28,410 nucleotides of DNA, taken from SFDP01 sp051653625 (lineage in GTDB: Bacteria > Bacillota > Clostridia > Lachnospirales > Lachnospiraceae). Location of the stretch: NCBI GenBank assembly GCA_051653625.1, contig JBOFWM010000047.1, positions 1 through 28,410 on the forward strand, read 5' to 3'. Under the pieces are notes generated by a model. That model was not told the origin of the DNA. It saw only the letters and a program-made list of their open reading frames with translations, and did not search any database. The translations under genes and the position numbers were made by a program. Shown here piece after piece: positions 23,409 to 28,410 of the stretch; the first letter of the stretch is position 1, and each line of letters begins with the position of its first letter.

Positions 23409-25358
23409 ATGAAAGTGACATTAAAAGATGGATCTGTAAAAGAATATCAAGAAGCAAAAAGTGTGCTAGATATTGCTATGGATATTAGTGAAGGACTAGC
23501 AAGAGTTGCCTGTGCAGGATTAGTAGATGGAGAAGTAGTTGACTTACGTGAAATTATAGAGAAAGATTGCGAGTTAAGTATCTTAACTGCTACTGATCCA
23601 GAAGGACTTCGTACCATTCGCCATACTACATCGCACGTATTAGCAGAAGCTGTAAAGCTTTTATTTCCTGATGCAAAAATTGCCATCGGTCCAAGCATTG
23701 ATAATGGATTTTACTATGATTTTGAACATGCTCCTTTCTCTAGATCAGACCTTGATCAGATAGAAGCACAAATGAAAAAGATAATAAAAGCTGGTGCAAA
23801 ATTAGAAAAATTTACACTACCAAGAGAAGAAGCTATCGCATATATGGAAGAGCGTCAAGAACCATATAAAGTAGAATTGATTAGAGATTTACCAGAAGAT
23901 GCAATCATTTCTTTCTATAAACAAGGTGATTTTGTAGATTTATGTGCGGGACCACATCTTATGAGTACAAAAAGTATTAAAGCATTTAAATTAATTTCTT
24001 CTTCTGGTGCGTATTGGAGAGGAAAATCAGAAAATACAATGCTTCAAAGAATTTATGGAACAGCATTTCCTAAAAAAGAAGAATTGGAAGAGTATTTAGT
24101 ATATTTAGAAGACATTAAGAAAAGAGATCATAATAAATTAGGTAGAGAAATGGAATTATTTACAACAGTAGAAGCTATTGGACAAGGACTTCCACTTTTT
24201 ATGCCTAAAGGAACAAAAATTCTTCAAACACTACAACGTTGGATTGAAGATGAAGAAGAAAAAAGAGGCTATGTTCGAACAAAAACTCCACTTATGGCAA
24301 AAAATGATTTGTATAAAATTTCAGGTCATTGGGATCATTACAAAGATGGAATGTTTGTTTTAGGGGATGAAGAGATTGATAAAGAAGTATTTGCTCTTAG
24401 ACCAATGACTTGTCCATTTCAATATTACATTTATAAAGCAGGTTCAAAATCATATCGTGATTTACCAATTCGTTATGCAGAGACTTCGCATTTATTTAGA
24501 AATGAAGATTCTGGTGAAATGCATGGGTTGACACGTGTAAGACAATTTACAATTTCAGAAGGACATTTAGTAGTTCGCCCAGACCAAATGGTGCATGAAT
24601 TTAAAGAGTGTCTTGCGCTTGCAAAATATTGTCTTGAAACATTAGGTGTAGAAGAAGACGTTACTTATTGCCTTTCAAAATGGGATCCAAACAATACAGA
24701 AAAATATGTTGGTAGCAAAGAAGTTTGGGAAGAAACACAAAATCAAATTCGCCAAATTTTATTGGATCTTAATGTTTCTTTTATTGAGAGCGAAGGAGAA
24801 GCAGCATTTTACGGTCCGAAAGTAGATATTCAAGCGAAGAATGTATATGGTAAGGAAGACACAATGATTACCATTCAATGGGATGCAGTACTAGCAGAAC
24901 AATTTGATATGTACTATATTGATGAGAATGGAGATAAAGTACGTCCATATATTATCCATAGAACATCAATTGGATGTTATGAAAGAACACTTGCTTGGTT
25001 GATTGAAAAGTATGCAGGAAAATTTCCAACATGGCTTTGTCCAGAACAAGTAAGAGTGTTGCCAATCTCTGAAAAATATACAGATTATGCAGCGAAAGTA
25101 GAGAGTGAATTAAAAAGAAATGGAATTCTTTGCAGCGTAGATAATCGTTCAGAAAAAATTGGATATAAAATTAGAGAAACAAGATTGCAAAAAGTTCCAT
25201 ATATGTTAGTTGTTGGACAAAAAGAAGAAGAGGAAGAAAAAGTTTCTGTAAGAAGTCGTTTCTTAGGCGATGAGGGACAAAAAACTCTTGATGTATTTAT
25301 AAAAGATATTTTAGAAGAAATTCGTACAAAAGAAATAAAAAAAGAAGAGGTGCAATAA
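23409..25358 (+). CDS. thrS: Threonyl-tRNA synthetase
   Basis: It charges tRNA-Thr and edits mis-charged Ser-tRNA. The start is ATG 23409 with AAAGGATGG (23393-23400) as ribosome site; the ATG at 23397 lies inside that site. The 649-residue protein has a TGS domain (1-62), an editing domain with HTTSH (72-76) and CAGPH, and a class II core with motif 2 YAETSHLFRNEDSG and motif 3 IIHRTSIGCYERTLAWLIE. The C-terminal anticodon-binding domain follows. Many Firmicutes control thrS by T-box antitermination, but here the upstream space is occupied by tRNA-Trp and its terminator, and no T-box can fit downstream of it. Confidence 0.97.
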   Translation: MKVTLKDGSVKEYQEAKSVLDIAMDISEGLARVACAGLVDGEVVDLREIIEKDCELSILTATDPEGLRTIRHTTSHVLAEAVKLLFPDAKIAIGPSIDNGFYYDFEHAPFSRSDLDQIEAQMKKIIKAGAKLEKFTLPREEAIAYMEERQEPYKVELIRDLPEDAIISFYKQGDFVDLCAGPHLMSTKSIKAFKLISSSGAYWRGKSENTMLQRIYGTAFPKKEELEEYLVYLEDIKKRDHNKLGREMELFTTVEAIGQGLPLFMPKGTKILQTLQRWIEDEEEKRGYVRTKTPLMAKNDLYKISGHWDHYKDGMFVLGDEEIDKEVFALRPMTCPFQYYIYKAGSKSYRDLPIRYAETSHLFRNEDSGEMHGLTRVRQFTISEGHLVVRPDQMVHEFKECLALAKYCLETLGVEEDVTYCLSKWDPNNTEKYVGSKEVWEETQNQIRQILLDLNVSFIESEGEAAFYGPKVDIQAKNVYGKEDTMITIQWDAVLAEQFDMYYIDENGDKVRPYIIHRTSIGCYERTLAWLIEKYAGKFPTWLCPEQVRVLPISEKYTDYAAKVESELKRNGILCSVDNRSEKIGYKIRETRLQKVPYMLVVGQKEEEEEKVSVRSRFLGDEGQKTLDVFIKDILEEIRTKEIKKEEVQ

Positions 25359-25430
25359 ATTTTAAGAATAGTTCCGATTTTTTTGAGCATAATAAAAATG
25401 TAAAAATTATGTTTGAAAGGGGAATTGATT

Positions 25431-25745
25431 ATGGCAGAATTAAATTGCATGGCAGATACTTGTGCTTACAATAAAAGCAATTATTGTAGTAAAGGTGATA
25501 TTATGGTAGGAGGAAAGCACGCATGTGAGTGTGATGATACTTGTTGCGAAAGCTTTTCTGAAAAAAGAGGAGACAGTTTTACAAGTGCATTAGAACATCC
25601 ATGTAAAACAATTACGATTGATTGTGAAGTGACAAAATGTCTTCATAATTCTAATTACAAATGTTTAGCAGAAAAAGTTGAAATTAAAGGATGTAGTGCA
25701 TGTAATTGTCGTGAAACAAATTGTGCAACATTTGCGGAAGCATAA
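25431..25745 (+). CDS. Tandem DUF1540 Cys-rich protein
   Basis: AAAGGGGA precedes ATG 25431; the upstream TTG at 25413 overlaps that site. The 104-residue protein contains two copies of the DUF1540 pattern, LNCMADTCAYNKSNYC...ACECDDTCCESF and IDCEVTKCLHNSNYKC...CSACNCRETNCATF. There are 15 cysteines in all and no membrane helix. Small clostridial proteins of this family are presumed metal-binding; their role is not established. It follows thrS by 72 bases and precedes the infC promoter directly. Confidence 0.85.
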   Translation: MAELNCMADTCAYNKSNYCSKGDIMVGGKHACECDDTCCESFSEKRGDSFTSALEHPCKTITIDCEVTKCLHNSNYKCLAEKVEIKGCSACNCRETNCATFAEA

Positions 25746-25758
25746 ATTTAAAAAAGTG

Positions 25759-25787
25759 TTGACGGAAGAAAAAAAGTGTGATATTAT
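25759..25787 (+). promoter_or_regulatory. Sigma-A promoter of infC-rpmI-rplT
   Basis: TTGACG (25759-25764) and TATTAT (25782-25787) have a 17-base spacer. It begins only 14 bases after the DUF1540 stop. Confidence 0.85.
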
Positions 25788-25793
25788 CTACTA

Positions 25794-25960
25794 GTGTGTG
25801 AAACACACAATGACAAGTAGAGTATCCACTCTCACCCTGCGGCAGTAAGCTAGTAGGCGTTAAGAATCTATTATAACAAAGTAATCTGTTATTTTATGAA
25901 GTGATTTTGTGGATAGTCTATGACTATCCACTTTTTTTATAAAAAAATCTAGTATTCCTT
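25794..25960 (+). ncRNA. Leader RNA of infC operon, L20-leader type attenuator
   Basis: The ~165-base untranslated leader begins with a GTGTGT/ACACAC hairpin (25794-25808). It contains TATCCAC at 25823-25829 and ends with an intrinsic terminator whose 5' arm starts GTGGATA (25909-25915). The upstream TATCCAC can pair with that GTGGATA, so the leader has mutually exclusive antiterminator and terminator forms. In B. subtilis, ribosomal protein L20 binds the corresponding leader and promotes termination, giving feedback control. The gene order here is the same; I infer the same logic. Confidence 0.7.
25909..25938 (+). terminator. Attenuator terminator before infC
   Basis: GTGGATAGTC (25909-25918) and GACTATCCAC (25922-25931) form a perfect 10-base stem with a 3-base loop, followed by seven T residues. 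It lies upstream of infC, so it is a regulated attenuator and not an operon end. Confidence 0.9.
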
Positions 25961-25962
25961 AT

Positions 25963-25978
25963 GGAGGGTAAAGCAATT
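25963..25978 (+). promoter_or_regulatory. Ribosome site that places the infC start at AUU
   Basis: GGAGGGT (25963-25969) lies 8 bases before ATT 25976-25978. The in-frame ATG at 25961 overlaps this site and has no ribosome site of its own. Confidence 0.75.
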
Positions 25979-26482
25979 AGCGATTTAATGATTAACGAAC
26001 AAATTAGAGACAAAGAAGTTAGAGTAATAGGTGTAGACGGAGAACAACTTGGAGTGATGACTTCAAGAGAAGCGATGGCATTGGCAGAAGAAGCAGGGGT
26101 TGATTTAGTAAAAATCGCACCAACAGCAAAGCCACCTGTTTGCAAAATCGTTGATTATGGTAAGTACAAATATGAACTTGCTAGAAAAGAAAAAGAAGCA
26201 AAGAAAAAACAAAAAATTACAGAGATCAAAGAGATTAGACTTTCGCCTAATATCGACACAAATGACTTGAACACAAAAATGAATGCTGCTAGAAAATTTA
26301 TTCAAAAAGGCGATCGTGTTAAAATTACACTTCGATTTAGAGGACGTGAATTAGCACATATGTCAAAGAGTAAATATATATTAGATGACTTTGCAACAGC
26401 ACTTTCAGATATTTGTACTGTGGAAAAAGCACCAAAGATTGAAGGCCGTGCAATGACTATGTTTTTAACTGAAAAGCGTTAA
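25976..26482 (+). CDS. infC: Translation initiation factor IF-3
   Basis: It binds the 30S subunit and proofreads start codons and initiator tRNA. The most probable start is ATT at 25976, 8 bases after GGAGG, giving a protein that begins (M)SDLMINEQIRDKEVRVIG; this agrees with usual IF-3 N-termini. An AUU start is known for infC in E. coli and others, where IF-3 represses its own initiation. The 168-residue product has the N-domain with IGVDGEQLGVMTSREAMALAEEAGVDLVKI, the Lys-rich linker (ARKEKEAKKKQK) and the C-domain with RFRGRELAHMSK. It heads infC-rpmI-rplT. Confidence 0.95.
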   Translation: MSDLMINEQIRDKEVRVIGVDGEQLGVMTSREAMALAEEAGVDLVKIAPTAKPPVCKIVDYGKYKYELARKEKEAKKKQKITEIKEIRLSPNIDTNDLNTKMNAARKFIQKGDRVKITLRFRGRELAHMSKSKYILDDFATALSDICTVEKAPKIEGRAMTMFLTEKR

Positions 26483-26532
26483 TACGTGCAGTTAAAATAG
26501 ATTTTGGATTATTATGATAGGAGGATATAAAT

Positions 26533-26730
26533 ATGCCAAAAATTAAGACAAGCAAAGCTGCTGCAAAGCGCTTTAAGGTAACGGGAACAGGTAAATTAAA
26601 AAGAAGTAAAGCTTATAAAAGCCATATCTTAACTAAAAAATCAACTAAGAGAAAAAGAAATCTTAGAAAAGCAACTATGACTGATGCATCAAATGTTAAG
26701 AATATGAAAAAGATTTTACCATATTTATAG
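26533..26730 (+). CDS. rpmI: 50S ribosomal protein L35
   Basis: This is a 65-residue, very basic protein of standard length, with the family opening MPKIKTSKAAAKRFKVTGTG and the KRKRNLRK motif. It is preceded by a perfect AGGAGG. It is the second gene of the infC operon, co-expressed with L20, and is a structural part of the large subunit. Confidence 0.98.
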   Translation: MPKIKTSKAAAKRFKVTGTGKLKRSKAYKSHILTKKSTKRKRNLRKATMTDASNVKNMKKILPYL

Positions 26731-26757
26731 GTCGTAGAATTTAGGAGGAAATAAGAA

Positions 26758-27114
26758 ATGGCAAGAATTAAAGGCGGAGTAAACGCTAAAAAAAGACATA
26801 ATAGAACATTAAAGTTAGCAAAAGGGTATAAAGGCGCTAGATCAAAACAATACAGAGTTGCAAAACAATCTGTTATGAGAGCGTTAGCTACTTCATATAG
26901 AGGTAGAAAAGAAAGAAAACGTCAATTTAGACAATTATGGATTGCACGTATTAATGCTGCTGCAAGATTAAATGGTTTATCATATAGCAAATTTATGTAT
27001 GGATTAAAATTAGCAGAAATCGATATGAATAGAAAAATGCTAGCTGAAATGGCTGTTAATGATGCAGCTGGATTTGCTACTTTAGCTGAAGTTGCAAAAG
27101 CGAAATTAGCTTAA
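26758..27114 (+). CDS. rplT: 50S ribosomal protein L20
   Basis: The 118-residue basic protein has family signatures MARIKGGVNAKKRHN, KGYKGARSKQYR and LWIARINAAARLNGLSYS. It is an early-assembly protein of the large subunit and binds 23S rRNA. In related operons it also binds the infC leader to promote attenuation. The ribosome site is TTAGGAGG (about 26741-26748). An intrinsic terminator follows within 30 bases. Confidence 0.98.
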   Translation: MARIKGGVNAKKRHNRTLKLAKGYKGARSKQYRVAKQSVMRALATSYRGRKERKRQFRQLWIARINAAARLNGLSYSKFMYGLKLAEIDMNRKMLAEMAVNDAAGFATLAEVAKAKLA

Positions 27115-27138
27115 AATGTTGCAAGAAATTTATTATAT

Positions 27139-27180
27139 AATTCTCGCTTTTAACTTTTTGAAAAAAAGTGAGAATTTTAT
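27139..27180 (+). terminator. Terminator of infC-rpmI-rplT
   Basis: AATTCTCGCTTTT (27139-27151) pairs with AAAAGTGAGAATT (27164-27176) with one G-U pair, followed by a short TTAT. It lies 25 bases after rplT. Confidence 0.75.
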
Positions 27181-27191
27181 AATAAAAAGTA

Positions 27192-27220
27192 TTGACAGAT
27201 AGAAAAATATTTTATATAAT
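27192..27220 (+). promoter_or_regulatory. Perfect consensus promoter of the tRNA-Val/tRNA-Met operon
   Basis: TTGACA (27192-27197) and TATAAT (27215-27220) have the ideal 17-base spacer. Full consensus in both hexamers is typical of stable-RNA operons. Confidence 0.92.
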
Positions 27221-27264
27221 AATCAAGTCGTTTCCGATAGGAATATCTGATACGAACATCCCAA

Positions 27265-27337
27265 GGGATCATAGCTCAGCTGGGAGAGCACCTGCCTTAC
27301 AAGCAGGGGGTCACAGGTTCGAGCCCTGTTGGTCCCA
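27265..27337 (+). tRNA. tRNA-Val (anticodon TAC)
   Basis: The acceptor stem GGGATCA/TGGTCCC has one G-U pair. The anticodon stem CCTGC/GCAGG carries loop CTTACAA (TAC), and the T-arm ACAGG-TTCGAGC-CCTGT is complete. The discriminator is A. The length is 73 bases without encoded CCA. Confidence 0.95.
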
Positions 27338-27370
27338 TTCCTTACAGTATTGTAAGAGATATATCATTAT

Positions 27371-27444
27371 GGCGAGATAGCTCAGTTGGCTAGAGCACAT
27401 GGTTCATACCCATGGTGTCGGGGGTTCGAATCCCTTTCTCGCTA
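27371..27444 (+). tRNA. tRNA-Met (anticodon CAT, elongator type)
   Basis: The acceptor stem is GGCGAGA/TCTCGCT. The anticodon stem CATGG/CCATG carries loop TTCATAC. The three G-C pairs of an initiator stem and the unpaired first base of an initiator are absent, so it is an elongator. A CAT anticodon could also be the lysidine-modified Ile tRNA, but the loop and stem match elongator Met. The discriminator is A; CCA is not encoded. Confidence 0.9.
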
Positions 27445-27450
27445 CTGCAA

Positions 27451-27477
27451 AAGCACTGTAAATTCAGTGCTTTTTTT
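27451..27477 (+). terminator. Terminator of the tRNA operon
   Basis: AAGCACTG (27451-27458) pairs with CAGTGCTT (27465-27472), running into seven T residues. It lies 6 bases after tRNA-Met. Confidence 0.9.
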
Positions 27478-27530
27478 GTAACTTTTTTTAATATTACAAA
27501 TAATAGAATATGATTTAAAGGGGAATACGA

Positions 27531-27663
27531 ATGAAATATATAATGAAAAGAATATTACAGATGATTCCATCTATTTTGTTAGTATTGTTGTGTGGGATAT
27601 ATTGGACGAGAGGGAATGCGTCAAACAGATAAGGAAATCATTAAAATTATGCTTGAAAAATAA
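27531..27663 (+). pseudogene. Degraded remnant resembling an oligopeptide-permease N-terminus
   Basis: GGGG at about 27520-27523 precedes ATG 27531. The first residues MKYIMKRILQMIPSILLVLLC match the usual opening of DppB/OppB-type peptide permeases (about 310 residues). The frame stops after 33 codons. From about 27590 another frame reads VGYIGREGMRQTDKEIIKIM and ends at TAA 27661-27663; it does not look like a permease. The simplest view is a large internal deletion that joined a permease start to the tail of another gene. The tail's origin is not recognised. Confidence 0.55.
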
Positions 27664-27686
27664 AGGATTTACATTTTAAGAGCACA

Positions 27687-27715
27687 TTTACTCTAGATAA
27701 GAAATATGTTAGTAT
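27687..27715 (+). promoter_or_regulatory. Promoter of ispF
   Basis: TTTACT (27687-27692) and TAGTAT (27710-27715) have a 17-base spacer, and the -10 carries a TGT extension. It lies 38 bases before the ispF ATG, behind the permease remnant. Confidence 0.5.
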
Positions 27716-27752
27716 AGCAATAGATGTTTATAGTTAGAATGGAGAATATAGA

Positions 27753-28304
27753 ATGCGAATAGGGTTAGGGTATGATGTTCATAAATTAGTAAAAGATAGA
27801 AAGTTAATAATAGGTGGTGTGACAATTGAACATGAATATGGATTATTAGGTCATTCTGATGCAGATGTTCTTGTTCATGCGATAATGGATGCGCTTTTAG
27901 GTGCTGCTGCACTAGGAGATATAGGAAAACATTTTCCAGATACAAAGGAAGAATACAAAGGTGCAGACAGTATAGAATTATTAAAAAAAGTTGGAGCATT
28001 ATTAGAAGAAGAATGTTTTTTTATTGAGAATATTGATGCAACTATTATTGCACAAGAACCGAAGATGCGACCATATATTGATACGATGCGTGAAAATATT
28101 TCACATGCTCTTGGTATACAAATTTCTCAAATTAATATAAAAGCTACGACGGAAGAAGGTCTTGGATTTACAGGCGCAAAAGAAGGGATCGCATCACAAG
28201 CGATTTGTATGATTACAAGTCCTAGCAATATCTATGACACAGATGTTTCAAGTAAAAATTGTAGTGGATGCACAGGCTGTAGCGGCTGTCCAAAACAAGG
28301 TTAG
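27753..28304 (+). CDS. ispF: 2-C-methyl-D-erythritol 2,4-cyclodiphosphate synthase with Cys-rich tail
   Basis: It forms the cyclic diphosphate intermediate of the MEP isoprenoid pathway. Metal ligands are visible as Asp8 and His10 in GYDVH, and His42 in HSDADVLVH (34-42). IENIDATIIAQEPKM and KATTEEGLGFTG are the usual substrate and trimer-interface motifs. The ribosome site is GGAG, 8 bases before the ATG. Normal IspF has about 157-160 residues; this one has 183. The additional ~23 residues end in C-SG-C-TG-C-SG-C-PKQG (Cys170, 173, 176, 179), a CxxCxxCxxC run not found in classical IspF. It could bind metal or an iron-sulfur cluster, or be redox-active; the function is unknown. The frame is continuous, so this is not a sequencing shift in this window. 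Confidence 0.96.
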   Translation: MRIGLGYDVHKLVKDRKLIIGGVTIEHEYGLLGHSDADVLVHAIMDALLGAAALGDIGKHFPDTKEEYKGADSIELLKKVGALLEEECFFIENIDATIIAQEPKMRPYIDTMRENISHALGIQISQINIKATTEEGLGFTGAKEGIASQAICMITSPSNIYDTDVSSKNCSGCTGCSGCPKQG

Positions 28305-28310
28305 AATATT

Positions 28311-28410
28311 ATGAACTTGAAAAAAGAAAATATGTGGCAATTAGAAGAATCGAAATTCCTCGAGATAAAATCTTTATGGAAAGAAATATTTTATGAAGAT
28401 AGCGAATTAT
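28311..28410 (+). CDS. Probable GNAT-family acetyltransferase, 3' end missing
   Basis: The frame opens at ATG 28311, six bases after the ispF stop, and runs to the window edge (33 codons). The segment LEIKSLWKEIFYEDSEL resembles the N-terminal helix of clostridial GNAT acetyltransferases, which typically have a '..LW..vF.eD...' pattern there. A second possible start is ATG 28332. The ribosome site is poor (AAGG about 10 bases upstream), in line with coupling to ispF. Too little is visible to be sure. Confidence 0.45.
   Translation, partial: MNLKKENMWQLEESKFLEIKSLWKEIFYEDSEL

Noticed and set aside
27192..27380. 62-residue plus-strand frame over the tRNA-Val region
   Set aside because: It spans the tRNA promoter and the tRNA itself, so it is not a protein gene.
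27371..27444. tRNA with CAT anticodon as initiator Met or lysidine Ile tRNA
   Set aside because: The anticodon stem CATGG/CCATG lacks the three G-C initiator pairs, and the loop TTCATAC fits elongator Met better than Ile2 (CTCATAA-type).

Overview
The window is about 28.4 kb of AT-rich, densely coding DNA from a low-GC Gram-positive anaerobe. It most resembles a clostridial member of the Lachnospiraceae. The evidence is strong AGGAGG-type ribosome sites, sigma-A type promoters, lipobox lipoproteins, a clpC-radA neighbourhood, a DUF1540 Cys-rich protein, an infC-rpmI-rplT operon behind an attenuator leader, and tRNA genes without encoded CCA. The family assignment is an inference from gene content; no 16S rRNA is present.

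Region 1 (1-9.2 kb) is accessory. The 3' end of an HlyD-type adaptor gene is followed by a MacB-core-like membrane protein with only two membrane segments. Two large paralogous lipoproteins follow, each with a propeller-like N-terminal half and a solute-binding-protein-like C-terminal half. The second lipoprotein arose by tandem duplication. The spacer between the copies still carries a relic of the 3' end of the downstream glutamine-amidotransferase-like (C26) gene, a promoter-like block, and a frameshifted relic of the 3' end of the upstream membrane-protein gene. A convergent C26 hydrolase and a MATE efflux pump close the region.

Region 2 (9.2-14.6 kb) begins with a promoter block 83% identical (39/47) to the one at the duplication junction. 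It drives a TPR lipoprotein, the last two pyrimidine genes pyrF and pyrE, two small membrane proteins, and an M29-type metallo-aminopeptidase with a long N-terminal extension.

Region 3 (14.6-18.8 kb) is a short purine operon, purM-purN-purD, with its own promoter. It is followed by a single-pass SH3-domain surface protein with an acidic cytoplasmic tail and a strong terminator.

Region 4 (18.8-25.8 kb) holds clpC without ctsR/mcsA/mcsB, an unidentified 136-residue protein, radA, tRNA-Trp, thrS without a T-box, and a double-DUF1540 protein.

Region 5 (25.8-27.2 kb) is the translation operon infC-rpmI-rplT. It sits behind a leader with a terminator and a competing upstream pairing, and infC probably starts at AUU. 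Two tRNA genes (Val-TAC, Met-CAT) with a perfect consensus promoter follow.

Region 6 (27.5-28.4 kb) has a degraded oligopeptide-permease remnant, ispF with an unusual CxxCxxCxxC tail, and the start of a probable GNAT acetyltransferase.

I did not find a CRISPR array, an IS element, a prophage or a recognised defence system. The most unusual material is the duplicated lipoprotein locus with its molecular scar, and the Cys-tailed IspF.
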